This document shows, piece by piece, positions 8,243 to 15,977 of a DNA stretch of 47,208 nt. Numbering within the stretch: position 1 is the first letter of the stretch; each line of letters opens with the position of its first letter. This DNA is from DASVDE01 sp036381235 (GTDB lineage: Bacteria > Actinomycetota > Thermoleophilia > Solirubrobacterales > 70-9): the NCBI GenBank assembly GCA_036381235.1, contig DASVDE010000030.1:1-47208 (forward strand), written 5' to 3'. The position numbers and the translations under genes are program-made. Below the pieces are notes generated by a model. It did not search any database, had not been told where the DNA came from, and saw only the letters and a program-made list of their open reading frames with translations.

Positions 8243-8247
8243 AGGCT
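8242..8247 (+). promoter_or_regulatory. -10 element (TAGGCT) of hisF
   Basis: TAGGCT ends exactly 6 bases before the hisF ATG, which would place the transcript start on the A of ATG. The ACCCC-N10-GGGGT dyad at 8221-8240 fills the space between this hexamer and the expected -35 position, a classical operator location. Confidence 0.6.
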
Positions 8248-8253
8248 CCCCTC

Positions 8254-9012
8254 ATGGTCTTGAAGAGGGTCATACCGTGCCTCGACGTCGACGCCGGACG
8301 CGTCGTCAAGGGCACCAACTTCGTCGGCCTGCGCGACGCGGGCGATCCGGTCGAGCTTGCCGAGCGCTATGACGCGGAAGGCGCCGATGAACTCGTCTTC
8401 CTCGACATCACCGCTTCTCACGAGCAGCGGGAGACGATCGTCGAGCTGGCGCGGCGCACCGCCGACAACGTCTTCATTCCCTTCACGATCGGCGGTGGCA
8501 TTCGCTCCGTGGAGGATGCCCAGGCGGTGCTCGACGCCGGCGCCGACAAGGTCTCGGTCAATTCTGCCGCGCTGGCGCGGCCCGAGTTGCTGACCGAGCT
8601 GGCGGGTCACTTCGGGGCGCAGTGTGTCGTGATCGCGATCGACGCCAAACGCGAGGACGGCGGCTGGGGCGTCTATGTCAACGGAGGGCGCAAGAAGGTC
8701 GAGGGACGCGACGCCGTCGCATGGGCAGAAGAGGCTGTGGAGCGCGGGGCGGGGGAGGTGCTGCTGACCAGCATGGATCGCGACGGTACAAACGACGGCT
8801 ACGACATCGAGCTGACTCGAGCCGTTGCCGAGGCCGTCTCGGTGCCGGTGATCGCCTCGGGGGGGGCCGGCAGGCTGGAGCACCTCAGCGAAGCGATCGC
8901 AGACGGGGGCGCCGACGCCGTTCTCTGTGCCTCGATCTTCCACTACGGGTCCTACCGGGTACGCGAGGCGAAGGAGCGCCTTGCCGCCGACGGAATTCCC
9001 GTACGTCTCTGA
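8254..9012 (+). CDS. hisF: Imidazole glycerol phosphate synthase, cyclase subunit
   Basis: TIM-barrel cyclase that uses ammonia from HisH to make imidazoleglycerol phosphate and AICAR. The 252 residues are the normal length. The N-terminal RVIPCLDVDAGRVVKGTNF carries the catalytic Asp, with IGGGIRSVEDA, LLTSMDRDGTNDGYD (second catalytic Asp) and IASGGAG further on. The ATG at 8254 has no Shine-Dalgarno sequence within normal distance but follows TAGGCT by 6 bases, so the gene is probably expressed as a leaderless mRNA separately from the hisZ-A operon. Its stop overlaps the next ATG (TGATG). Confidence 0.96.
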   Translation: MVLKRVIPCLDVDAGRVVKGTNFVGLRDAGDPVELAERYDAEGADELVFLDITASHEQRETIVELARRTADNVFIPFTIGGGIRSVEDAQAVLDAGADKVSVNSAALARPELLTELAGHFGAQCVVIAIDAKREDGGWGVYVNGGRKKVEGRDAVAWAEEAVERGAGEVLLTSMDRDGTNDGYDIELTRAVAEAVSVPVIASGGAGRLEHLSEAIADGGADAVLCASIFHYGSYRVREAKERLAADGIPVRL

Positions 9013-10133
9013 TGTTGGGGCGGGGGGAAGACCTGGGGGAGGCGATGCGCGTGGCCTACCCCGAGCTCGACGCCGTGCGCGAGGCCGCGGACGAGGAGCC
9101 TGTCTACCTGGTAGGCGGCGCCGTGCGCGACCTGCTGTTGGGGCGTGGACGAGCGGACATCGACCTGGTGGTCGAGGGCGACGCCGCCGCTCTCGCCGCC
9201 AAGCTGGGCGCCGACCCTGTGGAGCACGAGCGCTTCGCCACCGCCAAGGTCGGCCTGGACGGCCACGAGGTCGACATCGCGACAGCGAGGGCGGAAACCT
9301 ACTCGCATCCGGGCGCCTTACCGGAGGTGAGACCGGCAGGATTGGACGACGACCTGGCCCGCCGCGACTTCACGATCAACGCGATGGCGATCCCCCTGCG
9401 GGGCGAGCCGCAGCTGATCGACCCACGCCATGGCCATGCCGACCTCGAAGACGGCGTCCTGCGCGTGTTGCACGAGAACTCCTTCGTCGACGATCCGACC
9501 CGGGCGCTGCGCGCTGCTCGCTACGCGGCGCGATTCGGCTTTCTCCCGGAGCCACGCACCGACGAGCTCCTGCGGGAAGCCGACCTGGGAACCGTCTCCG
9601 ACGACCGCCGCGAGGCCGAGCTGCTTCGGACCGCAGCCGAGCCGCAGGCCCCGCGAGCGTTCGAACTGCTTGCCGAATGGGGGATGGTCGAGCCGCGCGA
9701 GGGGGGTGTGGAGCTGGCGACACGGGTCGCCGAGCTGCTCTCGTCCCCGCCCTGGGACGAGGTCGCCGATCGCAGCCGCGCCCTTCTCGTCGCGGCGCTC
9801 GGGCCGGTGGACGGCGAGGTCGAGCTCGCCGAGGCAACTCCGGAACGCCCGTCGGACGCGGTGGCGCTCGCCGATCGGCATGGCCCGGTCGAGCTTGTCC
9901 TCGCCCGGGCCATGGGCGCTGAGTGGCTGGACCGCTACCTCGAGGAATGGCGCTCGGTCGAGCTGGAGATCGACGGCGAGGATCTGATCGCCGCGGGGGT
10001 GGCCCAGGGCCCGGCTCTGGGTCGTGGCCTGCGCGAAGCGCTGCGGCGCAAGCTCGACGGTGAGGTCGTGGGCCGTGAGCAGGAGCTGGAAGCGGCGCTG
10101 GAAGCGGCGAGGAGCGTCGATGAGGTGGGCTGA
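9012..10133 (+). CDS. cca: CCA tRNA nucleotidyltransferase / poly(A) polymerase family protein
   Basis: Class II nucleotidyltransferase of 373 residues that probably adds or repairs the 3' CCA end of tRNA. Features: LVGGAVRDLLLGR followed by DIDLVVEGD (metal-binding Asp residues) near 35-60, the RRDFTINAMA motif near 118, RALRAARYAARFGF as the RNA-binding neck, and a C-terminal helical domain ending in GRGLREALRRKLDG. No HD phosphohydrolase domain is present. The start ATG at 9012 overlaps the hisF stop, so translation is coupled to hisF. Poly(A) polymerase or an A- or CC-only enzyme cannot be excluded from the sequence. Confidence 0.85.
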   Translation: MLGRGEDLGEAMRVAYPELDAVREAADEEPVYLVGGAVRDLLLGRGRADIDLVVEGDAAALAAKLGADPVEHERFATAKVGLDGHEVDIATARAETYSHPGALPEVRPAGLDDDLARRDFTINAMAIPLRGEPQLIDPRHGHADLEDGVLRVLHENSFVDDPTRALRAARYAARFGFLPEPRTDELLREADLGTVSDDRREAELLRTAAEPQAPRAFELLAEWGMVEPREGGVELATRVAELLSSPPWDEVADRSRALLVAALGPVDGEVELAEATPERPSDAVALADRHGPVELVLARAMGAEWLDRYLEEWRSVELEIDGEDLIAAGVAQGPALGRGLREALRRKLDGEVVGREQELEAALEAARSVDEVG

Positions 10134-10773
10134 GAACGACGGGATCCGTTGGCTGGAGGCGGACCTCCCCGGCGCGAAAGCGGTTTTCTCCACCCGCTCT
10201 GCCGGCTCCGTGAAGGAGAGCCTGGAGCCGCTCTCCGCCGCGCTGGCCTTCCCCCCGGATCGGATTGCGACCGCTCACCAGGTCCACGGCGCCGACCTTG
10301 ACGCCCCCGAAGCCGACGGCCATGTCGTCACCGAGCCCGGCATGGCGGCGCTCGTGTTCGTCGCCGACTGCCTTCCCGTCGCCGTGGCCGGCCCCGACGG
10401 CGTCGCGATCCTGCACTGCGGATGGCGCGGGATGGCCGCGGGGATAGTCGCTCGCGGGGCCGAGGCCGTTGGCGCCACCCACGCGGCCATCGGTCCCGGG
10501 ATAGGTCCCTGTTGCTACGAGGTCGGCGACGAGGTGCTCGACGCCTTCGCGGGACTGGGCGACGGTGTCGCCTCCGGGCGCATGCTCGACCTGCCGACGG
10601 TCGCGCGCCGGCTGTTGTGGGAGGCGGGCGTCGAGGAGATCGAGGCCGCCACTCTCTGCACCTGCTGTGAGGAGGAGCTGTTCTTCTCTCATCGCCGTGA
10701 CGCTGGCCCCGGTCGCCAGGCGGGCGTCGTCTGGCTCGAGGAGGAAGCGGGTCAGGACCCATGCCCGGCCTAA
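10120..10773 (+). CDS. YfiH/laccase-domain protein (polyphenol oxidase family, purine nucleoside phosphorylase-like)
   Basis: A 217-residue member of the YfiH (DUF152/Cu-oxidase_4) family. The conserved Cys/His set is visible: HQVHGAD, FVADCLPVAV, LHCGWRGMAAG and GPCCYEVGDEV, with a second Cys pair in CTCCEEELFFSHRRD. Characterised members act on purine nucleosides or have laccase activity. The gene overlaps the end of the nucleotidyltransferase by 14 bases and the start of yggS by 13. The order yfiH-yggS-sepF-yggT is the usual distal part of the division cluster in Gram-positive bacteria, suggesting a link to envelope growth that is not mechanistically understood. Confidence 0.88.
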   Translation: MRWAENDGIRWLEADLPGAKAVFSTRSAGSVKESLEPLSAALAFPPDRIATAHQVHGADLDAPEADGHVVTEPGMAALVFVADCLPVAVAGPDGVAILHCGWRGMAAGIVARGAEAVGATHAAIGPGIGPCCYEVGDEVLDAFAGLGDGVASGRMLDLPTVARRLLWEAGVEEIEAATLCTCCEEELFFSHRRDAGPGRQAGVVWLEEEAGQDPCPA

Positions 10774-11393
10774 TCCACGGCCTTGACCCGGCGCGGATCG
10801 CCACCAATCTCGAGCGGGTGCGCGAGTTGGCGGGGGAGCGGGTGGAGATCCTCGCCGCGACCAAGTACGTGCCGACCGAGGAGATGGGTGTTCTCGCCGA
10901 AGCCGGGATCACGCTCGTCGGCGAGAACCGCCAGCAGGACCTCGCCCGCAAGCACGAGCGCTGGGGCGAGGCTTTCGAGTGGGACTTCATCGGCAACCTG
11001 CAGAGCCGCAAGGTGAGGCTGATTCTTCCCCTCTGCCGGTTGATCCACTCTGTCGCGACCGACTCGGCGCTGGAGCAGTTGAGCCGCCATGGCGGACCGG
11101 CGACCGAGGTGCTCGTCGAGGTCAACATCTCAGGGGAGGAGGGCAAGGGCGGGGTTGCCCCCGCCGAACTGGGACGCTTCCTGAAACGCTGTCCGGTGCG
11201 CGTCTCCGGTCTGATGACGATGCCGCCGTTCAGCGAGGATCCGGAGGATTCGCGGCCCTACTTCGCCCGCCTGGCGGAGCTGGCTGCCGAGCACGGGTTG
11301 GAGCGCCTCTCCATGGGCACCTCCCAGGACTGGCGCGTCGCGGTCGAGGAGGGGGCGACGATCGTGCGTCTCGGCACGGCGCTGTATGTGTGA
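10761..11393 (+). CDS. Pyridoxal-phosphate-binding protein, YggS/PLPBP family
   Basis: PLP-homeostasis protein with the fold of the N-terminal domain of alanine racemase. The 210 residues include the PLP lysine at position 35 in LAATKYVP, and family motifs GENRQQDLARKHE, WDFIGNLQSRKVR, VNISGEEGKGG and LSMGTSQDWRVAVEEG. It is not an active racemase in characterised cases but buffers PLP. It starts inside the end of the yfiH gene and precedes sepF by 67 bases, the conserved gene order. Confidence 0.93.
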   Translation: MPGLIHGLDPARIATNLERVRELAGERVEILAATKYVPTEEMGVLAEAGITLVGENRQQDLARKHERWGEAFEWDFIGNLQSRKVRLILPLCRLIHSVATDSALEQLSRHGGPATEVLVEVNISGEEGKGGVAPAELGRFLKRCPVRVSGLMTMPPFSEDPEDSRPYFARLAELAAEHGLERLSMGTSQDWRVAVEEGATIVRLGTALYV

Positions 11394-11401
11394 ATCGACG
11401 C

Positions 11402-11446
11402 TACTCTGGGAATAATCTTGTAGAGGAGTCGGCCTCTGAAGGCCGA
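11402..11446 (+). promoter_or_regulatory. sepF upstream region with hairpin
   Basis: The 67-base gap before sepF holds two -10-like hexamers, TACTCT (11402-11407) and TAATCT (11413-11418), then a perfect stem-loop TCGGCCT-CTGA-AGGCCGA (11429-11446). AGGAG occurs just before the stem at 11424-11428, too far from the sepF ATG (11461) to act as its ribosome-binding site unless the hairpin folds and brings it closer. No T-run follows, so this is not a standard terminator. Confidence 0.4.
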
Positions 11447-11460
11447 AACACGCGGTAACC

Positions 11461-12009
11461 ATGGCCCTACGCGACACCTGGCATAGAGCGCTGGTCTATT
11501 TCGGCCTGGCCGAAGATCACGACTATGGCCCCGAATACGACGAGGGGTATGAGCCCGAGACCGGCTCCGAGGAAGTCTTCGACGCCCACGGCAGGGAGTC
11601 CGGCCAGGTCCGGCGACTGCCGACCTCACGTCGATCTCGCCATGACGAGATCGACGACATCTTTGCCGACGACGAGCCGATCTCGGCCTCCCGAACCAGC
11701 GTCTTGCGTCCGGTCGGCAACGGCGGCTCGGACGTCCAGGTTCACCTCGTCATTCCCCGCAACTTCAACGACGCCCAGCAGGTCGCCGACCAGTTCAAGC
11801 GCTCGGTGCCGGTGATCCTCAACCTGCAGACGACCGATCACGAGCTCTCGAAGCGGTTGATCGATTTCGCTTCCGGGCTCACCTACGCGATGGATGGCGG
11901 TATGCAGCGGATCGCCGAGAAGGTGTTCCTGCTGACGCCTCGCAACGTCGAGGTCTCAGCCGAGGAGAAGGCTCGTCTGATCGACAAGGGGTTCTTCAAC
12001 CAGTCTTAG
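11461..12009 (+). CDS. sepF: Cell division protein SepF
   Basis: SepF anchors and bundles FtsZ at the division septum and is the main membrane tether for FtsZ in actinobacteria. The 182-residue protein has the expected layout: a short amphipathic membrane-targeting helix at the start (LRDTWHRALVYFGL), an acidic disordered linker with Asp/Glu-rich stretches to about residue 90, and a globular beta-alpha domain from about residue 95 (VHLVIPRNFNDAQQVADQFK, then VILNLQ and ITDHE-like helices). FLLTPRNVEVS near the C-terminus is typical. It lies between yggS and proC-yggT as in related genomes. Confidence 0.95.
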   Translation: MALRDTWHRALVYFGLAEDHDYGPEYDEGYEPETGSEEVFDAHGRESGQVRRLPTSRRSRHDEIDDIFADDEPISASRTSVLRPVGNGGSDVQVHLVIPRNFNDAQQVADQFKRSVPVILNLQTTDHELSKRLIDFASGLTYAMDGGMQRIAEKVFLLTPRNVEVSAEEKARLIDKGFFNQS

Positions 12010-12026
12010 CGTGGGGGAGTCCTGGA

Positions 12027-12032
12027 TAGGCT
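12027..12032 (+). promoter_or_regulatory. -10 element (TAGGCT) of proC
   Basis: TAGGCT ends 6 bases before the proC ATG. The same hexamer and spacing occur before hisF. Confidence 0.6.
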
Positions 12033-12038
12033 CCAGCC

Positions 12039-12779
12039 ATGGTTATCGGATTCGTTGGGGCGGGAAGCATGGCTGCGGCCATGGCGAAAGGGTGGATCGG
12101 CCACGCCGAGCGAATGCTGTTCACGGACTCCGGGTCGGGTCGGGCCAAAGAGCTGGCGGGAGAGGTCGACGGGCAGGCCCTTGGCTCGAACCGGGAGCTG
12201 GCGGAAGCCGCCGACGTCGTTGTCCTGGCCGTCAAGCCGGCCATGCTGGACCAGGTTGCCGAGGAGCTTCAGTCGGCTTCCGTCGTGATTTCGCTGCTGG
12301 GGGCAACTTCGCTGCGGCGCGTCTCCACTGCCTTTCCAGATGCCTCGGTGTTGCGGGTGATGCCGAACGTCGGAGTCGAGGTTCGCAGGGGCGTGCTCTG
12401 CCTGGCCGGAGAGGGCAATCCCGAGGTGCGGGCGATGCTCGAGATCCTGGGCCATGTGGTGGATCTGCCGGACGAGGAGTTCGATGCCGCCACCGCGGTG
12501 ATGGGCTGCGCGCCCGCCTATCTGGCCCTGGCCGTGGAGGCGATCGCCGATGCGGGGGCAGAGGACGGCCTCGATCGGGAGCTGGCCCGCGAGCTGGTCG
12601 TCGAGACGACTGCGGGGACGGCAGAGCTGCTGCGAGTCCGGCACCCGGCTGACGTGCGCAAGGCGGTGGCCTCACCGGGGGGTAGCACCGAAGCCGGGCT
12701 GCAGGCTCTGGATCGCGAGGGCGCCAGAGAGGCGTTCGCCGCTGCGGTGCGGGCTTCGCTGGAAAGGATGCGAGGGTGA
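12039..12779 (+). CDS. proC: Pyrroline-5-carboxylate reductase
   Basis: Final enzyme of proline synthesis, reducing pyrroline-5-carboxylate with NAD(P)H. The 246-residue protein opens with a Rossmann fold, IGFVGAGSMAAAMAKGW (residues 3-19). It carries VLAVKPAMLDQV, VLRVMPNVGVEVRRGV and a C-terminal dimerisation helix region with VASPGGSTEAGLQAL. A ProC-family gene in this place, between sepF and yggT, is common in actinobacteria and firmicutes. Its stop overlaps the GTG start of yggT. Confidence 0.94.
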   Translation: MVIGFVGAGSMAAAMAKGWIGHAERMLFTDSGSGRAKELAGEVDGQALGSNRELAEAADVVVLAVKPAMLDQVAEELQSASVVISLLGATSLRRVSTAFPDASVLRVMPNVGVEVRRGVLCLAGEGNPEVRAMLEILGHVVDLPDEEFDAATAVMGCAPAYLALAVEAIADAGAEDGLDRELARELVVETTAGTAELLRVRHPADVRKAVASPGGSTEAGLQALDREGAREAFAAAVRASLERMRG

Positions 12780-13078
12780 TCCTCTTTGCTCTCACCCGCG
12801 GCGACGCGGCCGACTACGTCAGCGCCCTCTTCACCGTCTACATCATCCTGATCTTCGTCAACATCCTGATCTCCTGGCTGCCTCGCATCCCCTACAACCG
12901 CGTGCTTCGGGGGGTGCTCGACTTCGTCGCCGAAACGACCAATCCGTACCTGAACCTCTTCCGCCGCTTCCTGCCGCCGATCGGGGGCGGCGGCTTTGCC
13001 TTGGACCTGAGCCCGGTGATCGGCATCTTCGTCTTGCTGGTGTTGCAGACCCTGGTCGTGGGCTTGATCGCAGGGTGA
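12776..13078 (+). CDS. YggT family membrane protein
   Basis: A 100-residue integral membrane protein with two hydrophobic segments (about residues 13-34 and 78-98) around a conserved loop, SWLPRIPYNRVLRGVLDFVAE followed by TNPYLNLFRRFLPP. The family is linked to septum or envelope functions and osmotic tolerance, without a known activity. The GTG start overlaps the proC stop and its own stop overlaps the GTG of lspA. Confidence 0.9.
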   Translation: MILFALTRGDAADYVSALFTVYIILIFVNILISWLPRIPYNRVLRGVLDFVAETTNPYLNLFRRFLPPIGGGGFALDLSPVIGIFVLLVLQTLVVGLIAG

Positions 13079-13533
13079 GCGACGAAGGCTCTCGCGCGTG
13101 GTGGCTGGCGATCGCGCTATGCACCGCAATCGTCGCCCTCGACCAGGGTGCCAAGGCGCTCGTCGAGCACAACCTCGCCGCCGGCGAACAGGTGGATCTG
13201 CTCGGCCCGCTCAGCCTCACTCTGTCCCACAACAAGGGCGTCGCCTTCGGCCTCGCGGGAGGAGGGGGCGCCGGGCTGATCGTCTTGGCGGTCGCTGCGG
13301 TCGGCCTTGTCCTCTACGTCTTCGCCCGCGACCCGGCCCGTCCCTGGATGTGGGTTGCGGTCGGATTGTTGGCGGGCGGCGCCTTCGGCAACCTGATCGA
13401 CAGGGTGCGCGCCGGAGAGGTGACCGACTACCTCGACCCTTCGATCTGGCCGCCCTTCAACCTGGCCGACGCGGCGATCGTCGCCGGGGTCGTGCTGCTG
13501 GCGGCGCTTTTTCTGCGCGAGGAGGCGGGATGA
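13075..13533 (+). CDS. lspA: Lipoprotein signal peptidase (signal peptidase II)
   Basis: Membrane aspartyl protease that removes signal peptides from prolipoproteins. The 152-residue protein has four hydrophobic segments and both conserved motifs: a first motif around LDQGAKALVEHNL, NKGVAFGL in the middle, GNLIDRVRAGEVTDYL with the first catalytic Asp near residue 107, and FNLADAAIVAG with the second near 128. Start is the GTG at 13075, inside the yggT stop; the stop overlaps the ATG of the next gene. Confidence 0.94.
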   Translation: MSDEGSRAWWLAIALCTAIVALDQGAKALVEHNLAAGEQVDLLGPLSLTLSHNKGVAFGLAGGGGAGLIVLAVAAVGLVLYVFARDPARPWMWVAVGLLAGGAFGNLIDRVRAGEVTDYLDPSIWPPFNLADAAIVAGVVLLAALFLREEAG

Positions 13534-14207
13534 CCGAAGCGGTTCCCGTCGTGTACATCGACGAGCACCTCGCCGTGATCGACAAGCCGGCCGGCCTGGT
13601 CGTCCATCCCGCTCCTTCTCACAGCGGCCCGACTCTCGTCGATCGGCTCGCCGAGATCCTCGGCGGAGGAGGAGATCCCGAGCGGCCGGGCATCGTCCAC
13701 CGCCTCGACAAGGGGACCAGCGGCCTGCTCGTCGTCGCCCGCACCGACGAGGCGCACGCGGCGCTGCAGGCAGCTGTGCAGCGTCGCGAGGTCGAGCGGG
13801 TCTACCTGGCGCTGGCGACTGGCAGGGTCGCATCGCGCACCGGGACGATCGACGCGCCGATCGGGCGAGCTTCGCGCCAACGCCACAGGATGGCGGTCTC
13901 CGGCGCGGCCTCACGCGAAGCGCGCACCCACTTCGAAGTGCTCGAGCTGCTCTCCGCCGAGACCTACCTGCAGGCGCGCCTGGAGACCGGGCGCACCCAT
14001 CAGATTCGCGCTCACTTCGCGGCGATCGGTCACCCGCTCGTCGGTGACACCACCTATGGCGGCGCGGCGAAGTATGGGCTCGAGCGCCAGTTCCTTCACG
14101 CTCACCGGCTCGCCTTTCAGCACCCGGTGAGCGGCGAGGCGCTCGCGCTCACCTCCGAGCTTCCGCCGGACCTTGTCTCCGCACTGCAGGCGGCGCGCGC
14201 TGCCTGA
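13530..14207 (+). CDS. rluD: RluA/RluD-family pseudouridine synthase
   Basis: A 225-residue RNA pseudouridine synthase. The catalytic motif is HRLDKGTSGLLVVAR near residues 53-67, with the nucleophilic Asp at about 56; VYLALATG, ETGRTHQIRAH and GDTTYGG complete the family pattern. Unlike E. coli RluD there is no N-terminal S4 domain: the protein starts directly with VVYIDEHLAVIDKPAGLVVH. The likely target is large-subunit rRNA helix 69, but the RluA type cannot be fully separated by eye. Adjacent to lspA through an ATGA overlap, as in many bacteria. Confidence 0.88.
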   Translation: MTEAVPVVYIDEHLAVIDKPAGLVVHPAPSHSGPTLVDRLAEILGGGGDPERPGIVHRLDKGTSGLLVVARTDEAHAALQAAVQRREVERVYLALATGRVASRTGTIDAPIGRASRQRHRMAVSGAASREARTHFEVLELLSAETYLQARLETGRTHQIRAHFAAIGHPLVGDTTYGGAAKYGLERQFLHAHRLAFQHPVSGEALALTSELPPDLVSALQAARAA

Positions 14208-14230
14208 GCGCCGCAATTCGGCTTCCGCTC

Positions 14231-14351
14231 TACAATCCCGGGGCCTTTCAACCAACCATCCCCGCCGTACCGACACGGGGCCTGCCCGGCAAGACAGCCG
14301 GGTCCCGCTTAGGGCGACGGGCGAAGATTCGCCAAACAAGGAGATCACGCA
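14231..14351 (+). promoter_or_regulatory. rpsB promoter candidate and mRNA leader
   Basis: TACAAT at 14231-14236 is a good -10 hexamer, though no clear -35 box is seen. A transcript from there would have a leader of about 110 bases, long for this window. It contains a short stem, CCCGGC-AAGACA-GCCGGG (14285-14302), extended by flanking G/C pairs, and a proper ribosome-binding site AAGGAG at 14338-14343. Autoregulation of rpsB through its leader by S2 is known in other bacteria; whether this leader does so is unknown. Confidence 0.4.
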
Positions 14352-15359
14352 ATGCCAGAGGCAGGCCTGAAAGAGCTGCTGGAAGCCGGAGTGCACTTCG
14401 GTCACCAGACGCGCCGCTGGAACCCGAACATGCGCCGCTATATCGACGGCGAGCTGGACGGGATCCACGTAATCGACCTTCTGCAGACCGAGGAGCTGCT
14501 GGAAAAAGCCCGAGTCTTCGCCGGTGAGCTCTCCAGCGGCGGCGGGACCGTGCTCTTCGTCGGTACGAAGAAGCAGGCGCGAGACGCCGTCAAAGAGTGG
14601 GCGGATCGCTGTCAGATGCCGTATGTCAACCAGCGCTGGCTGGGTGGCCTGCTGACCAACTTCAACACGATGTCAGCGCGCATCGCCCGCCTGCACGAGC
14701 TGACCGAGTGGCAAGAGGAGGGAAAACTCGACCTGCTGCCGACCAAGGAGCGGATGGGCATGCAGGCCGAGCTGGCCAAGCTCGAGTTCAACCTCGGCGG
14801 CGTTCGCGACATGGACCGCCTGCCCGAGGCGGTGTTCGTCACCGATCTGAAAACCGAGGAGATCGCCGTTCGCGAGGCCGCTCGCCTGCGGATTCCGCTC
14901 ATCGGCCTGGTCGACACCAACTGCGACCCGACACCAGTCGATTACGTGATTCCCGGCAACGACGATGCAATTCGCTCCTGCGAGCTGATCATCGGGACGA
15001 TCGGCGCCGCGGTCGAGACGGGTTCCTCCGCCTGGCGCAAAGAAGAGGAGCGCCGCCGCGCCGAAGAGGCGGAGAGGCGCCGCAAGGAGGAAGAGGAAAG
15101 GCGCAAGCGCGAGGAGGAGGAAAAAGCCCGCGTTGAGGCTGAGGAGGCTGCGAAGAAAGCCGCTGAGGCAGAAGCCGCTCAGGCTCAGGCCTCTCCGCCC
15201 GCGGGTCCTGGCACGGGGGAAGGGGGGGCGCTGCGGGCGGGGTCGTCCTCGACCCCCCCTACCCCCGCGCCACCCGCGGAGAAGCCGTCTGAAGCCCCGA
15301 AGCCCGAAGCTGTGGAGGCAGGCCCCTCAGAGGGTTCGAAAGAGGGGAGCGGATCGTGA
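14352..15359 (+). CDS. rpsB: 30S ribosomal protein S2 (uS2) with long C-terminal extension
   Basis: Small-subunit ribosomal protein. Residues 1 to about 228 form the uS2 core: LLEAGVHFGHQTRRWNPNM, QRWLGGLLTNFNT, LPTKERMG, LGGVRDMDRLPEAVFVTD and VDTNCDPTPVDYVIPGNDD. Residues 229-275 are almost purely Glu/Arg/Lys/Ala and should form a long charged helix. From 280 to 335 the tail is Pro/Ala/Gly/Ser rich and disordered. Ordinary S2 is about 230-260 residues, so roughly 100 residues are extra. The gene is followed by tsf with a GTGA overlap, the universal rpsB-tsf order. Confidence 0.97.
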   Translation: MPEAGLKELLEAGVHFGHQTRRWNPNMRRYIDGELDGIHVIDLLQTEELLEKARVFAGELSSGGGTVLFVGTKKQARDAVKEWADRCQMPYVNQRWLGGLLTNFNTMSARIARLHELTEWQEEGKLDLLPTKERMGMQAELAKLEFNLGGVRDMDRLPEAVFVTDLKTEEIAVREAARLRIPLIGLVDTNCDPTPVDYVIPGNDDAIRSCELIIGTIGAAVETGSSAWRKEEERRRAEEAERRRKEEEERRKREEEEKARVEAEEAAKKAAEAEAAQAQASPPAGPGTGEGGALRAGSSSTPPTPAPPAEKPSEAPKPEAVEAGPSEGSKEGSGS

Positions 15360-15958
15360 GCGTTGCTGCTGCCGATGTGAAGGCGCTACGGGATCGGACC
15401 GGGGCCGCGATGATGGACTGCAAGGCGGCCCTGAGCGAGTCCGATGGGGATATGGATCGGGCGATCGAGATCCTTCGGGTCAAGGGACAGGCCTCGGCCG
15501 CCAAGCGCGAGGGCCGGGGCACCGACGAAGGGGTCGTCTCCTCCTACATCCACGCCAACGACAAGGTGGGGGCGATGGTCGAGGTGCAGTGCGAGACCGA
15601 CTTCGTCGCCCGCAACGATGACTTCAAGGCCTTCGCCTACGAGGTTGCCCTGCACGTGGCGGCGACCGCGCCCAAGTATGTCTCCGCGGATGAGATCCCC
15701 GAGGAGGAGCGGGAGGCGGAGCGTCGCGTCTTCGAGGAGAAGGCCAGGGAGGAGGGCAAGCCCGACAACGTGGTCGAGAAGATCGTCGATGGGCAGCTGG
15801 CCAAGTGGGCGAAGGAGGTTGCCCTGCTCGATCAGGACCACGTCAACGCCGACAAGCACGAGGGCAAGTCGATCGAACAACTGCGCCAGGAGTTGGCCGC
15901 CAAGACCGGTGAGAACGTCCGCATCGCGCGCTTCGCGTATTTCCGCGTAGGCGGGTAG
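15356..15958 (+). CDS. tsf: Elongation factor Ts, short form
   Basis: Nucleotide exchange factor for EF-Tu. The 200-residue protein contains the N-terminal UBA-like domain (VKALRDRTGAAMMDCKAAL) with the EF-Tu-interacting residues, the core (GAMVEVQCETDFVARNDDF) and a short C-terminal part (KSIEQLRQELAAKTGENVRIARFAYF). It is shorter than the E. coli protein (about 283 residues) and resembles the compact form of Thermus, with a single core subdomain. It starts with GTG at 15356 overlapping rpsB, preceded by a GAGGGG ribosome-binding site. Confidence 0.95.
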   Translation: MSVAAADVKALRDRTGAAMMDCKAALSESDGDMDRAIEILRVKGQASAAKREGRGTDEGVVSSYIHANDKVGAMVEVQCETDFVARNDDFKAFAYEVALHVAATAPKYVSADEIPEEEREAERRVFEEKAREEGKPDNVVEKIVDGQLAKWAKEVALLDQDHVNADKHEGKSIEQLRQELAAKTGENVRIARFAYFRVGG

Positions 15959-15962
15959 CGGG

Positions 15963-15968
15963 TAAGGT
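15963..15968 (+). promoter_or_regulatory. -10 element (TAAGGT) of pyrH
   Basis: TAAGGT ends 9 bases before the pyrH ATG, just after the tsf stop. Confidence 0.5.
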
Positions 15969-15977
15969 CGAACGGTC

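Noticed and set aside
13530..14207. Missing S4 domain in the RluD-like protein as evidence of a damaged gene
   Set aside because: The start is fixed by an ATGA overlap with lspA and the catalytic domain is complete; S4-less members of the family exist.
15356..15958. EF-Ts about 80 residues shorter than in E. coli, possible truncation
   Set aside because: N-terminal, core and C-terminal motifs are all present; compact EF-Ts is known from Thermus and others.
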